Shown here: piece after piece, positions 32,514 to 40,467 of the stretch
Numbering within the stretch: the first letter of the stretch is position 1
Layout of the letters: each line of letters starts with the position of its first letter
NCBI RefSeq assembly: GCF_030817495.1
Contig: NZ_JAUSZK010000001.1
Span: 1,839,001-1,903,000 of the forward strand
Reading direction: 5' to 3'
Origin: Streptomyces sp. V3I7
GTDB lineage: Bacteria; Actinomycetota; Actinomycetes; Streptomycetales; Streptomycetaceae
Length of the DNA stretch: 64,000 bases
Position numbers and translations under genes: made by a program
The notes under the pieces: model-generated
What the model saw: the letters and a program-made list of their open reading frames with translations, nothing else
What the model was told of the DNA's origin: nothing
The model's database searches: none

Positions 32514-33389
32514 ATGTCGGTGGACGGTGAGGCCGTACGGCTCAGGGGCGGGATGGACGAGCCGGGGTGGGAGGTGGACCCGGACGACGAGTGGGGCGTG
32601 GCCGTCGTCGCCACGGTGGGACGCCAGTTGAAGCTCCGGAGAGAAGCCGTCGGGCTGCGCGCCGCCGAGTTCGGGGCGGCGGTGGGGTACGGAGAGGACC
32701 TCGTCTACAAGATCGAGGGCGGGTCGCGCATCCCCCGGCCCGAGTATCTGGAGAAGGCGGACGAGGTTCTGCGGGCGGGCGGGTTGCTCGCCGCGATGAA
32801 GGAGGACGTGCAGAAGGTCCGGTATCCGAAGCGGGTGCGGGATTTGGCACGGATGGAGGCAACTGCCATAGAGATGGGGGTGTATGTAGGGCTCAGCGTT
32901 CACGGGCTGCTGCAGACGCCGGAGCATGCGCGGGCGCTCTTCGAGGTGTGGCAACCGGCTTACTCGACGGAGGAGGTCGAGCGCATGGTCACGGCCCGCA
33001 TGGCCCGCAAGTCCGTCTTCGAGCGGTTGCCTGCCCCCTCCCTCAGTTTCGTCCAGGAGGAAGTCACGCTGCGGCGCCCCGTCGGCGGCACGACGGTGTG
33101 GCGTCAGCAGCTCGAACATCTGCTGGAGGTAGGGCGATTGCGTAACGTCACACTGCAAGTGATGCCGACGGATGCCGGTGCTCACCCTGGTCTGAACGGC
33201 AAGATCGAGGTGCTGAAGTTCACCGACGGCACGGCGGTCGGCCGCTCGGACGGCGCCTACAACGGCCGCCCGACCACAGACCCGAGGCAGCTACGCATCC
33301 TTGAACTGCGCTATGCCACGATCCGGTCGGAGGCTCTCACGCCCCGGGAGTCGCTGGCCTTCATCGAGCACATGCTGGGAGAATCATGA
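32514..33389 (+). CDS. XRE helix-turn-helix regulator with DUF5753-type domain
   Basis: A 291-residue regulator of the large Streptomyces family that pairs with DUF397 proteins. The helix-turn-helix lies at about residues 45-85 (GRQLKLRREAVGLRAAEFGA, then EDLVYKIEGGSRIPRP). The C-terminal ligand-like domain has the expected LQTPEHARALF and LNGKIEVLKF segments. ATG 32514 follows a purine-rich tract. Its stop overlaps the ATG of the DUF397 gene. By family, such pairs act in development and antibiotic control; the specific target is unknown. Confidence 0.88.
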   Translation: MSVDGEAVRLRGGMDEPGWEVDPDDEWGVAVVATVGRQLKLRREAVGLRAAEFGAAVGYGEDLVYKIEGGSRIPRPEYLEKADEVLRAGGLLAAMKEDVQKVRYPKRVRDLARMEATAIEMGVYVGLSVHGLLQTPEHARALFEVWQPAYSTEEVERMVTARMARKSVFERLPAPSLSFVQEEVTLRRPVGGTTVWRQQLEHLLEVGRLRNVTLQVMPTDAGAHPGLNGKIEVLKFTDGTAVGRSDGAYNGRPTTDPRQLRILELRYATIRSEALTPRESLAFIEHMLGES

Positions 33390-33610
33390 TTCGTAAGGCC
33401 CCTGCCGCGGACCGCCCCGAGCCGGACTGGTTCAAGAGCAGCTACAGCGACGGCCCCGACGGCAACTCCTGCGTGGAGATCGCCATAGCGATAACCCCCG
33501 CTACCGCTCCCGTCGTTCACGTACGGGACTCCAAGTCCCCGCGGGGCCCCCGCCTCACCCTCACCCCCTCCGCGTGGGCGGACTTCCTGGCCTTCACGGG
33601 CCGGGATTGA
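33386..33610 (+). CDS. DUF397 protein
   Basis: A 74-residue protein with the full DUF397 pattern: DWFKSSYSDGPDGNSCVEIA in the N-terminal half and VHVRDSKSPRGPRL with a C-terminal FLAFTGRD. It is translationally coupled (ATGA) to the upstream XRE regulator, its usual partner. Such small proteins are thought to bind and modulate the regulator. Confidence 0.92.
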   Translation: MIRKAPAADRPEPDWFKSSYSDGPDGNSCVEIAIAITPATAPVVHVRDSKSPRGPRLTLTPSAWADFLAFTGRD

Positions 33611-33870
33611 TCCGCCCGGCCATGTCCGGATGGCGTCACCCGGAACCGACCAACGGCGCCGCAGCCGACGGGAGTTCGGTCAGGACGGCGTCCGTGCCGT
33701 ACTCGGCGGCGAGGGTGATGTCCACGGGCAGTGCGGCCGGCGACCCGGCGGGACGAGGTCGCTGTCCGGGCAGTCCGCCAGCGGGCCGCGGTCACCCGGC
33801 CGTACGTGTCCAACGTCAGATACGTCCGTGAGCACGCCCCTTGTCAGTGCGGTGCGCTTCACTGTCCGCC

Positions 33871-34668
33871 ATGGAGCTCACGCAAGCGACCGTCAACGAC
33901 CTGCTGGCCCAAGTCGGCCCGGCGGGCGGCCACATGTACCTGCCCACCGACCTGGACCCGCAGGACCTGACCGACCTGCTCGCCGACAGGTACGGCGTCC
34001 CGCGCACCCTCGTCCTCGACGGCTTCACCGATCCGACGGCCGACGAGTCCAGGGGCGCGGCTCTCCTCGTTCCCTTCGAGGACCGGGCCGTGAAGATACG
34101 GGCATGGGCGTACGGGGATCAGTGGGTCGGCACGGGTACGGCGCGGGATGCAGAAGGAACCGAGCGCCCGGTACTGGTGGTCGCCCCCAGAGAGGTGCCC
34201 GAGCCCGTGGAGGTGGCTCCGGACGAGGGCGTCGACTGGATGGAACGGCTCATACGGATCACCGGCTGGACGCAGCCCGCTCAGCGGCCGGACGTGGACT
34301 GGGCGGAGATGGAGTCGCGCCTGGGTACCGCGCTGCCCAGCGACTACAAGCGCATGGTCGAGACGTTCGGCGAGGGTGCCTTCGACGGATACCTGGACCT
34401 GAACCAGGAACCGTGGACGCATCACAGAGAGGACGGGCTGCTCATCTGGGCGGGCACCGAGCACGAGGACCTTTACTGCTGGAGGACCGACGGCGACGAC
34501 CCCGAGCACTGGCCCGTCGTGGTCCAGTCCTTCGACGGCGAGGACGTCCCCTTCGAGTGCCAGACCGCGGAGTTCGTCTGCCGCATCCTCATCGACCCGC
34601 ACCACCGGTTCACGATGGCCCGCTATTTCGACACCCACTGGTTCATGAACTACCGGGAAGCCGACTGA
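33871..34668 (+). CDS. SMI1/KNR4 (SUKH) domain protein
   Basis: A 265-residue cytoplasmic protein. The second half is a SUKH domain: EMESRLGTALPSDYKRMVET, then DGLLIWAGTEHEDLYCWRTD and a late CRILIDPHHRF. The first 110 residues are a separate acidic domain of unknown type. By family, SUKH proteins often act as immunity proteins against secreted or contact toxins. No toxin gene is adjacent here, so an orphan immunity or housekeeping role is possible. No clear ribosome-binding site; the start is the first ATG with family-like sequence after it. Confidence 0.8.
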   Translation: MELTQATVNDLLAQVGPAGGHMYLPTDLDPQDLTDLLADRYGVPRTLVLDGFTDPTADESRGAALLVPFEDRAVKIRAWAYGDQWVGTGTARDAEGTERPVLVVAPREVPEPVEVAPDEGVDWMERLIRITGWTQPAQRPDVDWAEMESRLGTALPSDYKRMVETFGEGAFDGYLDLNQEPWTHHREDGLLIWAGTEHEDLYCWRTDGDDPEHWPVVVQSFDGEDVPFECQTAEFVCRILIDPHHRFTMARYFDTHWFMNYREAD

Positions 34669-34724
34669 CCTCTCGGGAACAGGACGGATCGAACCGTGTC
34701 AGTGGCTGGTGACAGGATCCAGGG

Positions 34725-35357
34725 ATGCGGATCAAGGGATACGACCACGGCCCTCTGGTCGCGGGGGAACCACTGCTGGATCGGCCGGGCTTCTGGTCGA
34801 ACTACCTCCTGGCGATGTGCGGTTACGGGTCGAGTACGGCGCGCCCTGTTCCGGAGTAGTTCGGCGATGACGGCGCCGATACCGATGCCTTGTCGGAGGT
34901 CCTCTTCGACTGCGAACGCTGGCCGGTGTTCCGCGTACCCGCTGCAGACGGTCCCGGAGTCGTGGTGATCCACCGCAACATGGTGGGCGACTACGGCATC
35001 GACTACCTCCTCACCCACCCGGGCCGGAGCTACGCGCAGCAGGTCGCCGGCTGGGAAGGCGGCCTCTCCGGAACCGGACTGCCTTGGCACGAACTGGTCC
35101 GCATCGCCGAGACCCCGTCCCCCACGGCCGAAGGGGTCCGGGACACGGCCGCCCGCCTCCTGCTGATCCTTCCCCTCCTCAGCGATTCGGACGTCCCGGA
35201 GACAGCGCCGGCGAGACTCGGCGCCGCCCTGACTTCGGCCGGAGCACCCCAAGACACCGTCTCCCACACAGCGGAGCACCTGCTTGTCCACCTGACGAGA
35301 AGAGCGCACCACGATCACACATGGGGTTCGCCCCTGAGCGGGAGCTGTGAGAGCTGA
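34725..35357 (+). pseudogene. Hypothetical gene interrupted by an in-frame amber codon
   Basis: An ATG at 34725 opens MRIKGYDHGPLVAGEPLLDR and stops at TAG 34857-34859 (44 residues). The same frame continues without break after the TAG, as FGDDGADTDALSEVLFDCER and on for about 165 residues to a TGA at 35357. Amino-acid character is coherent on both sides (aromatic, acidic, Streptomyces-like codon bias), so this looks like one 210-residue protein split by a point mutation. A shorter protein from TTG 34890 is the alternative. I do not recognise the family. It is followed by an eroded region. Confidence 0.6.
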
Positions 35358-35698
35358 GCAACGGACCATGACCCGTTCACCCCGGACAGCTAAGGGGCCG
35401 CAGAACCACGAGGCGCAGGGCGCCCAGCCCCATCCGGTGCGAGGAAGTCGATGTCCCTGGCGGAGTGCATGTCGCCGAACATTACGGTCATGCCATGGCA
35501 CAAGCACTGCTCCGACGTTTCATCGCTCTGAGTTAGGCCCCGCTCGGCACATGCTGCTCACGGCCACGGGCCGGGCTCCCGCCGCCCAGCGCCGACAGGC
35601 GGTGGAGTCGACGTTCACGTCCCAGGTGATCAGCCCGTATCAACGACCGTCGGCCCACAGACCCGGCAGCGAACGTATGGCAGGCGTACCATATAGCC
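35358..35698. other. Eroded intergenic stretch with gene scraps
   Basis: No intact gene is seen. On the plus strand 35438-35536 reads CEEVDVPGGVHVAEHYGHAM with the continuation AQALLRRFIALS and a stop, which looks like the end of a lost gene. On the minus strand about 35560-35640 encodes ITWDVNVDSTACRRWAAGAR, resembling the VDST...AAGAR core of IS5-type transposases, with a stop codon just before it. Both are too short to name with confidence. They suggest past insertion and decay upstream of the toxin-antitoxin pair. Confidence 0.4.
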
Positions 35699-35950
35699 AT
35701 GAGCCTGAAACGAACCACGGTCTATCTCGAGGACGAGGACCTGCGGCAGCTCAAGGTCACCGCCGCCCGTCAGGGCATCAGCGAGGCCGAATTGATCCGC
35801 GAGGGTGTCCGACTCGCCATCGCCCGCAATCGCGTGTGGGACGAGCCGGCCGGGCTCCCCGTGCTCGACAGTGGTGATCCCGGCTTCGCGGAGCGGGCTG
35901 ACGACATACTGCGCGACACCGGCTTCGGTGACTGGAGCAAGGCCTCATAG
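35699..35950 (+). CDS. vapB: VapB-type antitoxin (ribbon-helix-helix)
   Basis: An 83-residue protein. The N-terminus is a CopG/MetJ-like ribbon-helix-helix DNA-binding domain (LKRTTVYLEDEDLRQLKVTA, then RQGISEAELIREGVRLAI). The C-terminal 35 residues are acidic (DSGDPGFAERADDILRD), as needed to wrap and block the toxin. The toxin start codon follows the stop without a gap. The pair should repress its own promoter. Confidence 0.88.
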   Translation: MSLKRTTVYLEDEDLRQLKVTAARQGISEAELIREGVRLAIARNRVWDEPAGLPVLDSGDPGFAERADDILRDTGFGDWSKAS

Positions 35951-36394
35951 GTGATCGTCATTGCCGACACCTCGGGCATCATCGCGTCGGTCGACCGCAG
36001 CTGTCCCGAGCACGCGACGGCTCGGCACGTCATGGACACCGCTGGGCTCGTCGTCATCCCCCAGCTCGCGCTGGCCGAACTCGATCATCTGTTCAGCGGC
36101 CGGTTCAGCAAGGACGCCGCAGGGCAGGTCATCGACCAGCTCCTCGCGCAGGTACGGAGCGGGCGCTACCGCCTGGGTGACGCCGACGTCGACGTCCTCA
36201 CCGACGCACGACTCGTTCAGCGCCGCTACCAGGGGCTCGCGCTGGATCTGACCGACTCGGTGATCGCCGTCCTGGCCCGCGAATACGCCACGGAGGCCGT
36301 CCTCACCCTGGACCGCAAGGACTTCCGGGCCATCCGCCCCCTCACCGCCCACCCGGCATTCCGGCTCCTGCCCGATGACCTGGATGACCTGTAG
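35951..36394 (+). CDS. vapC: VapC-type PIN-domain toxin
   Basis: A 147-residue PIN ribonuclease from a GTG immediately after the antitoxin stop. Conserved acidic residues are present: Asp in MIVIADTSGI, Glu in ALAELDHL, Asp in LDLTDSVIAVLA and the late LTLDRKDFRAIRP. VapC toxins cut RNA, often tRNA or rRNA. Its 3' end shares a 22-bp exact repeat and a following motif with sequence 1.2 kb downstream, after the alpha/beta hydrolase gene. Confidence 0.88.
   Translation: MIVIADTSGIIASVDRSCPEHATARHVMDTAGLVVIPQLALAELDHLFSGRFSKDAAGQVIDQLLAQVRSGRYRLGDADVDVLTDARLVQRRYQGLALDLTDSVIAVLAREYATEAVLTLDRKDFRAIRPLTAHPAFRLLPDDLDDL
36325..36346. repeat. 22-bp direct repeat, copy 1 (3' end of vapC)
   Basis: The 22 bases are identical to 37515-37536. 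Here they encode the PIN-toxin segment RAIRPLT. Further similar sequence follows at 36412-36467, matching 37577-37632 (a CTGAAAG...CTTCGGGCCG block and an exact GGCAAGTCCAGCC). The two sets bracket the alpha/beta hydrolase gene. Confidence 0.9.
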
Positions 36395-36665
36395 GTGCCG
36401 CGGAGCCACCCGCTGAAAGTCTTCGGGCCGAGCGGCAGCCGCTCCGGCCCGCAGGCAAGTCCAGCCTCGGATCTGTTCACCGCCCCGGCAACCGCGCGAT
36501 GCAAGGGACGAACGAGCCCTGGCCATACAGTGCTTGCGCCTGCGCCAAGACGTCCGCCCACTCGTCGAGCGGACCACGGGGCCCCCGCGGAAAACCGTTT
36601 GGCGGCCCACGGCGCCCCCTGCTAATTTCACAGAGGCCGTGCGAGAGAACGAGGAGGTGGGACCC
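36395..36665. other. Intergenic region with imperfect hairpin
   Basis: No gene is seen between vapC and the small reading frame at 36666. A GGGCCGAGCGG/CCGCTCCGGCCC stem at about 36425-36451 may end the toxin-antitoxin transcript. It sits inside a block resembling the terminator block after the alpha/beta hydrolase gene. Confidence 0.5.
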
Positions 36666-36716
36666 ATGAACGTATCGACGTGGGTGCTCTCCTCCGGGGT
36701 CACGGTCGGGCGATAG
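36666..36716 (+). CDS. Possible 16-residue leader peptide
   Basis: ATG 36666 is preceded by a strong GAGGAGGTGGG ribosome-binding site and encodes MNVSTWVLSSGVTVGR followed by TAG. It ends 49 bp before the alpha/beta hydrolase start, which itself has only a modest site (CGAAAGG). It could be a leader peptide, or the start of a gene truncated by rearrangement. Only the ribosome-binding site and position support it. Confidence 0.35.
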   Translation: MNVSTWVLSSGVTVGR

Positions 36717-36765
36717 GCAGGTCGTCCGGGAGCGCCGTTCAGCAGCACTCCCGAAAGGCACGACC

Positions 36766-37512
36766 ATGGACCTTCGCTTCACTTCCGAGCAGCGCCTCGA
36801 CGACGGCGTCCTCGAACGCGAATTCACCCTCGGCGAGATCCCCGGCATCCTGTGGACCCCCGGATCCGCATCCGCATCCGCACCGGTGCCGCTGATCCTG
36901 CTCGGCCACCCCCCGCTCGGACTGCACAAGATGTACCCCCGGCTGGTGGGCCGGGCCCGGCGCGCCGCGGCGGACGGCTTCGCCACGGCCACCATCGAGC
37001 TCCCCGGATGCGGCGACCGGCCCCGCTGGCCCGCCGCCGAGCAGGCCCGCGCCGACCTGCGCCGGGCCAGGGAAGCCGGCGAGCCGGTCGGCGACGAGAT
37101 CGTCGACGCCCTCGTCCTCCCTCTCGTCGACAAGGCGGTCCCGGAATGGCAGGCCGCCCTTGACGCCCTCCTGACGCTGCCCGAGATCGGCGGCCCGGTC
37201 GGGTACTCGGGGGGAGTGATCTCCATCGGCGTCCGGCTGGCGGTGGTCGAGCCGCGCATCGTGGCCGCCGGTCTCTTCGCCGGGAGCCTCGTGCCTCGCA
37301 CCATGTTCGAGGAGGCCCGCCAGGTCACCATTCCGCTGCACGTCCTGCTGCAGTGGGACGACGAAGGGAACGACCGGCAGGCGGCCCTGGACCTGTTCGA
37401 CGCCTTCGGCTCCAAGGAGAAGTCCCTGCACGCCAACATGGGCGGCCACGCCGGCGTCCCGCAGTTCGCGGGAGACTCCGCGGCGCAGTTCTTCACCCGG
37501 CACCTGAGGTGA
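36766..37512 (+). CDS. Alpha/beta hydrolase (dienelactone hydrolase-like)
   Basis: A 248-residue cytoplasmic hydrolase. The oxyanion region is LILLGHPPLGLHKMYPR; the nucleophile elbow is GYSGG (GxSxG); the late histidine is in MGGHAGVPQF; a candidate acid is in LLQWDDEGND. The substrate is unknown; ester or lactone bonds are likely. The gene lies between two copies of a repeat block, so it may have been inserted or duplicated as a unit with its flanks. The small frame at 36666 may be its leader. Confidence 0.82.
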   Translation: MDLRFTSEQRLDDGVLEREFTLGEIPGILWTPGSASASAPVPLILLGHPPLGLHKMYPRLVGRARRAAADGFATATIELPGCGDRPRWPAAEQARADLRRAREAGEPVGDEIVDALVLPLVDKAVPEWQAALDALLTLPEIGGPVGYSGGVISIGVRLAVVEPRIVAAGLFAGSLVPRTMFEEARQVTIPLHVLLQWDDEGNDRQAALDLFDAFGSKEKSLHANMGGHAGVPQFAGDSAAQFFTRHLR

Positions 37513-37514
37513 GG

Positions 37515-37536
37515 CCGGGCCATCCGCCCCCTCACC
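37515..37536. repeat. 22-bp direct repeat, copy 2
   Basis: Identical to 36325-36346 in vapC, but here just after the alpha/beta hydrolase stop with no open PIN domain around it. It looks like a scrap of a second vapC-like 3' end. Confidence 0.9.
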
Positions 37537-37550
37537 ACCGGTTCACCGGT

Positions 37551-37582
37551 GCCACTGAGCCACTGAGCCACTGAGCCACTGA
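37551..37582. repeat. Four tandem copies of an 8-bp unit
   Basis: GCCACTGA occurs four times head to tail, directly before the terminator hairpin at 37586. It is a short slippage-type repeat and not in a gene. Confidence 0.95.
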
Positions 37583-37585
37583 AAG

Positions 37586-37620
37586 CCTTCGGGCCGGCGC
37601 ACACCGTGCCGGCCTGAAGG
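37586..37620. terminator. Bidirectional terminator between hydrolase gene and glnA2
   Basis: CCTTCGGGCCGGC (37586-37598) pairs with GCCGGCCTGAAGG (37608-37620) with one mismatch and a 9-nt loop. It lies between the converging hydrolase and glnA2 genes. Confidence 0.8.
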
Positions 37621-37638
37621 CAAGTCCAGCCCAGTCGG

Positions 37639-39000
37639 CTACAGCACCGGCAGATTCTTCCGAAGCTCGAACGCCGTCACCTCGGACCGGTACTCCTCCC
37701 ACTCCGACCGCTTGTTCCGGAGGAAGAAGTCGAAGACATGCTCGCCGAGCGTCTCGGCGACCAGGTCGCTGCGCTCCATGAGCGTCAGGGCCTCGCCCAG
37801 GTTCTGGGGCAGTGGTTCGATGCCCATCGCGCGGCGCTCGGCGTTGGAGAGGGCCCAGACGTCGTCCTCGGCGCCCGGTGGGAGTTCGTAGCCCTCCTCG
37901 ATGCCCTTGAGGCCGGCGGCCAGGAGGACGGCGTAGGAGAGGTAGGGGTTGGCGCCCGAGTCCAGGGAGCGGACCTCGATGCGGGCGGAGCCGGTCTTGC
38001 CGGGCTTGTACATGGGCACGCGGACGAGGGCGCTGCGGTTGTTGTGGCCCCAGCAGATGTAGGACGGGGCCTCGCCGCCGGCGCCGGCCGTGCGCTCGGA
38101 GCCGCCCCAGATGCGCTTGTAGGAGTTGACCCACTGGTTGGTGACCGCGGAGATCTCCGCCGCGTGCCGCAGCAGGCCCGCGATGAAGGAGCGGCCGACC
38201 TTGGAGAGCTGGTACTCGGCGCCGGACTCGTAGAACGCGTTCCGGTCGCCCTCGAAGAGGGAGAGATGGGTGTGCATGCCCGAGCCGGGGTGCTCGGAGA
38301 ACGGTTTCGGCATGAAGGTCGCGTGCACGCCCTGCTCCAGCGCCACCTGCTTCATGACCTGCCGGAAGGTCATGATGTTGTCCGCCGTCGAGAGCGCGTC
38401 GGCGTAGCGGAGGTCGATCTCCTGCTGGCCCGGGGCGCCCTCGTGGTGGGAGAACTCCACCGAGATGCCCATCGACTCCAGCATCGTGATCGCCGTACGG
38501 CGGAAGTCCATGCCGACGTGCGTCGGGGTGTGGTCGAAGTAGCCGGAGTTGTCGGCTGGGGTGGGGCGGGAGCCGTCCAGGGGCCGGTCCTTCAGCAGGA
38601 AGAACTCGATCTCCGGGTGGGTGTAGAAGGTGAAGCCCAGGTCGGAGGTCTTGGCCAGCGCGCGCTTGAGGACGTAGCGCGGGTCGGCGAAGGACGGGGA
38701 GCCGTCCGGCATGAGGATGTCGCAGAACATGCGGGCGGTGCCGGGGGCCTCGGCGCGCCACGGCAGGACCTGGAAGGTCGACGGGTCCGGCTTGGCGATC
38801 ATGTCGGACTCGTAGACCCGGGCGAAGCCCTCGATGGCGGAGCCGTCGAAGCCGATGCCCTCGTCGAAGGCCTGCTCCAGCTCGGCCGGGGCCACGGCCA
38901 CGGACTTGAGGAATCCCAGCACGTCCGTGAACCACAGCCGTACGAACCGGATGTCGCGCTCCTCCAAGGTCCGGAGCACGAACTCCTGCTGCTTGTCCAT
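37639..39000 (-). CDS. glnA2: GlnA2, glutamine-synthetase-like gamma-glutamylpolyamine synthetase
   Basis: A 453-residue enzyme of the glutamine synthetase I fold. Motifs include the DEGIGFDGSAIEGFARVYES loop, the ATP/glutamate site segments HPGSGMHTHLSLFEGDRNAF and NQWVNSYKRIWGG, and the RIEVRSLDSGANPYL stretch. The modified tyrosine region (NLYDLP in true GlnA) reads DDVWALSNAER here, so it is probably not adenylylated. Published work on S. coelicolor GlnA2 (SCO2241) shows polyamine glutamylation rather than ammonia assimilation; the near-identical N-terminus as I remember it (MDKQQEFVLRTLEERDIRF) supports the same assignment. I take ATG 39000 with GGGGAAG upstream; ATG 39015 is possible. 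Confidence 0.88.
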   Translation of the reverse strand: MDKQQEFVLRTLEERDIRFVRLWFTDVLGFLKSVAVAPAELEQAFDEGIGFDGSAIEGFARVYESDMIAKPDPSTFQVLPWRAEAPGTARMFCDILMPDGSPSFADPRYVLKRALAKTSDLGFTFYTHPEIEFFLLKDRPLDGSRPTPADNSGYFDHTPTHVGMDFRRTAITMLESMGISVEFSHHEGAPGQQEIDLRYADALSTADNIMTFRQVMKQVALEQGVHATFMPKPFSEHPGSGMHTHLSLFEGDRNAFYESGAEYQLSKVGRSFIAGLLRHAAEISAVTNQWVNSYKRIWGGSERTAGAGGEAPSYICWGHNNRSALVRVPMYKPGKTGSARIEVRSLDSGANPYLSYAVLLAAGLKGIEEGYELPPGAEDDVWALSNAERRAMGIEPLPQNLGEALTLMERSDLVAETLGEHVFDFFLRNKRSEWEEYRSEVTAFELRKNLPVL

Positions 39001-39284
39001 CTTCCGCTTCCCCATCCTTGCTGGTCAGGCCGCCTTCCACGGTGCCGCGAGAGGCGGTCGGCACCCGAGCATCCCACCACACCACCATTTCGTGCGCGTT
39101 GCGGACCATGATCGAGCGGCCGGCTCCTGTCTGAACGCCGTACGGCCACCGTCACACACGGACCGCCGCGCCGTCACACATACGACGGCGGGTGTACCGC
39201 CCTGTCGACCATCTTGCCTGGTCCCGCCGACATCCGTAATGGCCGAGCGGTCCGCCGCGGGGCAATGTCGGCGGTCCGCCGCCC

Positions 39285-39632
39285 GAGTCTCGATGCTGGC
39301 GCAGCTCGCGGAGACCGGTCACCAGGGCCCGGTCACCGTCGTGCACGGCGACCGCTCCCCCGCCACCCACGCCCTGCGCGACGACCAGGAGGCGTACGCC
39401 ACCAAGCTCGCGGACGCCTCCGTGCACTTCTTCTACGAGCAGGGCGCGCGGGAGGGCGAGCCCACGGGACGCGTCGGCCTGCGGGACATCGACGTCCTGC
39501 CCGGCACGCGCGCGTACCTCTGCGGGCCGCTGCCGTTCATGCGCGCGATGCGCTCGCAGCTTGATCGAGAAGGATGTGGCTCCGGCCGACATCCACTACG
39601 AGGTCTTCGGCCCCGACCTCTGGCTGGCGTAA
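39285..39632 (+). pseudogene. Decayed 3' end of a flavohemoprotein (nitric oxide dioxygenase)
   Basis: The plus strand reads VSMLAQLAE, VTVVHGDRSPATHALRDD, YEQGAREGEPTGRVGLRDID and AYLCGPLPFMRAMRSQL, which is the NAD-binding end of a flavohemoglobin. A frameshift near 39560 then moves the reading to another frame, which continues IEKDVAPADIHYEVFGPDLW and LA with a TAA at 39630-39632. The globin and FAD domains are absent. It lies in the 783-bp gap between glnA2 and the DUF3105 gene; the rest of that gap (39001-39284, 39633-39783) holds no gene I can support. Confidence 0.85.
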
Positions 39633-39783
39633 CGGCCCTGTCACGAGTCCGCGGGAGCCCGGGGGATCCCCAAATTATTCTTCTCGAGCGTTTCCATGGC
39701 GCATCCCTGTGGCGGGACCCGCCTCTCCCCTTAGGATCATCGGGCCCTACCGTCCCGCCCTTTTCTTCAGAAGGACACGCCTC

Positions 39784-40467
39784 ATGGGTTCCGCCAAGAG
39801 CACCGGCACCGCGGCGCGTACCGCGCGCATAGAGGAGATGCGGCGCGCCGAGAAGGCGCGTGAGCGTCGCAACCGGATCCTTGTCATCGCCGCGAGCGTG
39901 GTGGCCGTCGCCGGTCTCGTCGTCGGCGGCATCGTGGTCGTGCGGTCGCAGGGCGACGACTCCGACGCCAAGCAGGACGCCAAGAACACGGCGGCGAGCG
40001 CGAAGAAGCGCCCCGGGCACTTCGTCACGCGCAAGGACGGGGTACGGGTCTGGGAGGGCACGCTGACCCGCAATCACGTCGTCGCGGCGGTGCACTACCC
40101 GAGCGAGCCCCCGGTCGGCGGCGACCACAGCCGCGTCTGGCAGAACTGCAACGGCGACGTGTACACCAAGGCGCTCAACAACATGAACACCGTGCACGCG
40201 ATGGAGCACGGCGCGGTCTGGGTGACGTACACCAGCAAGGCGCCCAAGGCCGACGTCGAGGCGCTGGCGGCCAAGGTGCGCAAGACGCCGTACACGCTGA
40301 TGAGCCCGGACGAGGCGCAGAAGGACCCGATCATGCTCAGCGCGTGGGGGCATCAGCGCACGGTGAAGAGCGCGAGCGACCCCGATGTGGACCGTTTCCT
40401 CGCCGAGTTCGTGCAGGGCAAGCAGACGCCCGAGCCGGGTGCACCGTGCACGGGCGGCCTGTCGTAG
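39784..40467 (+). CDS. DUF3105 membrane-anchored protein
   Basis: A 227-residue protein from ATG 39784 (GAAGGA upstream). A basic, Glu/Arg-rich N-terminus is followed by one helix (NRILVIAASVVAVAGLVVGG, about residues 38-57) and an extracytoplasmic DUF3105 domain: YPSEPPVGGDHSRVWQNCNG, VHAMEHGAVWVTY and a late ILS/MLSAWGHQ segment with the final cysteine in APCTGG. Conserved His and Cys suggest metal or disulfide chemistry, but the function is unknown. Its stop overlaps the GTG of the DUF305 gene (TAGTG), a pairing seen widely in actinobacteria. Confidence 0.88.
   Translation: MGSAKSTGTAARTARIEEMRRAEKARERRNRILVIAASVVAVAGLVVGGIVVVRSQGDDSDAKQDAKNTAASAKKRPGHFVTRKDGVRVWEGTLTRNHVVAAVHYPSEPPVGGDHSRVWQNCNGDVYTKALNNMNTVHAMEHGAVWVTYTSKAPKADVEALAAKVRKTPYTLMSPDEAQKDPIMLSAWGHQRTVKSASDPDVDRFLAEFVQGKQTPEPGAPCTGGLS

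Noticed and set aside
37551..37620. Tandem GCCACTGA units plus hairpin as a CRISPR-like array
   Set aside because: The units are only 8 bp with no spacers, and no cas genes are in the window.
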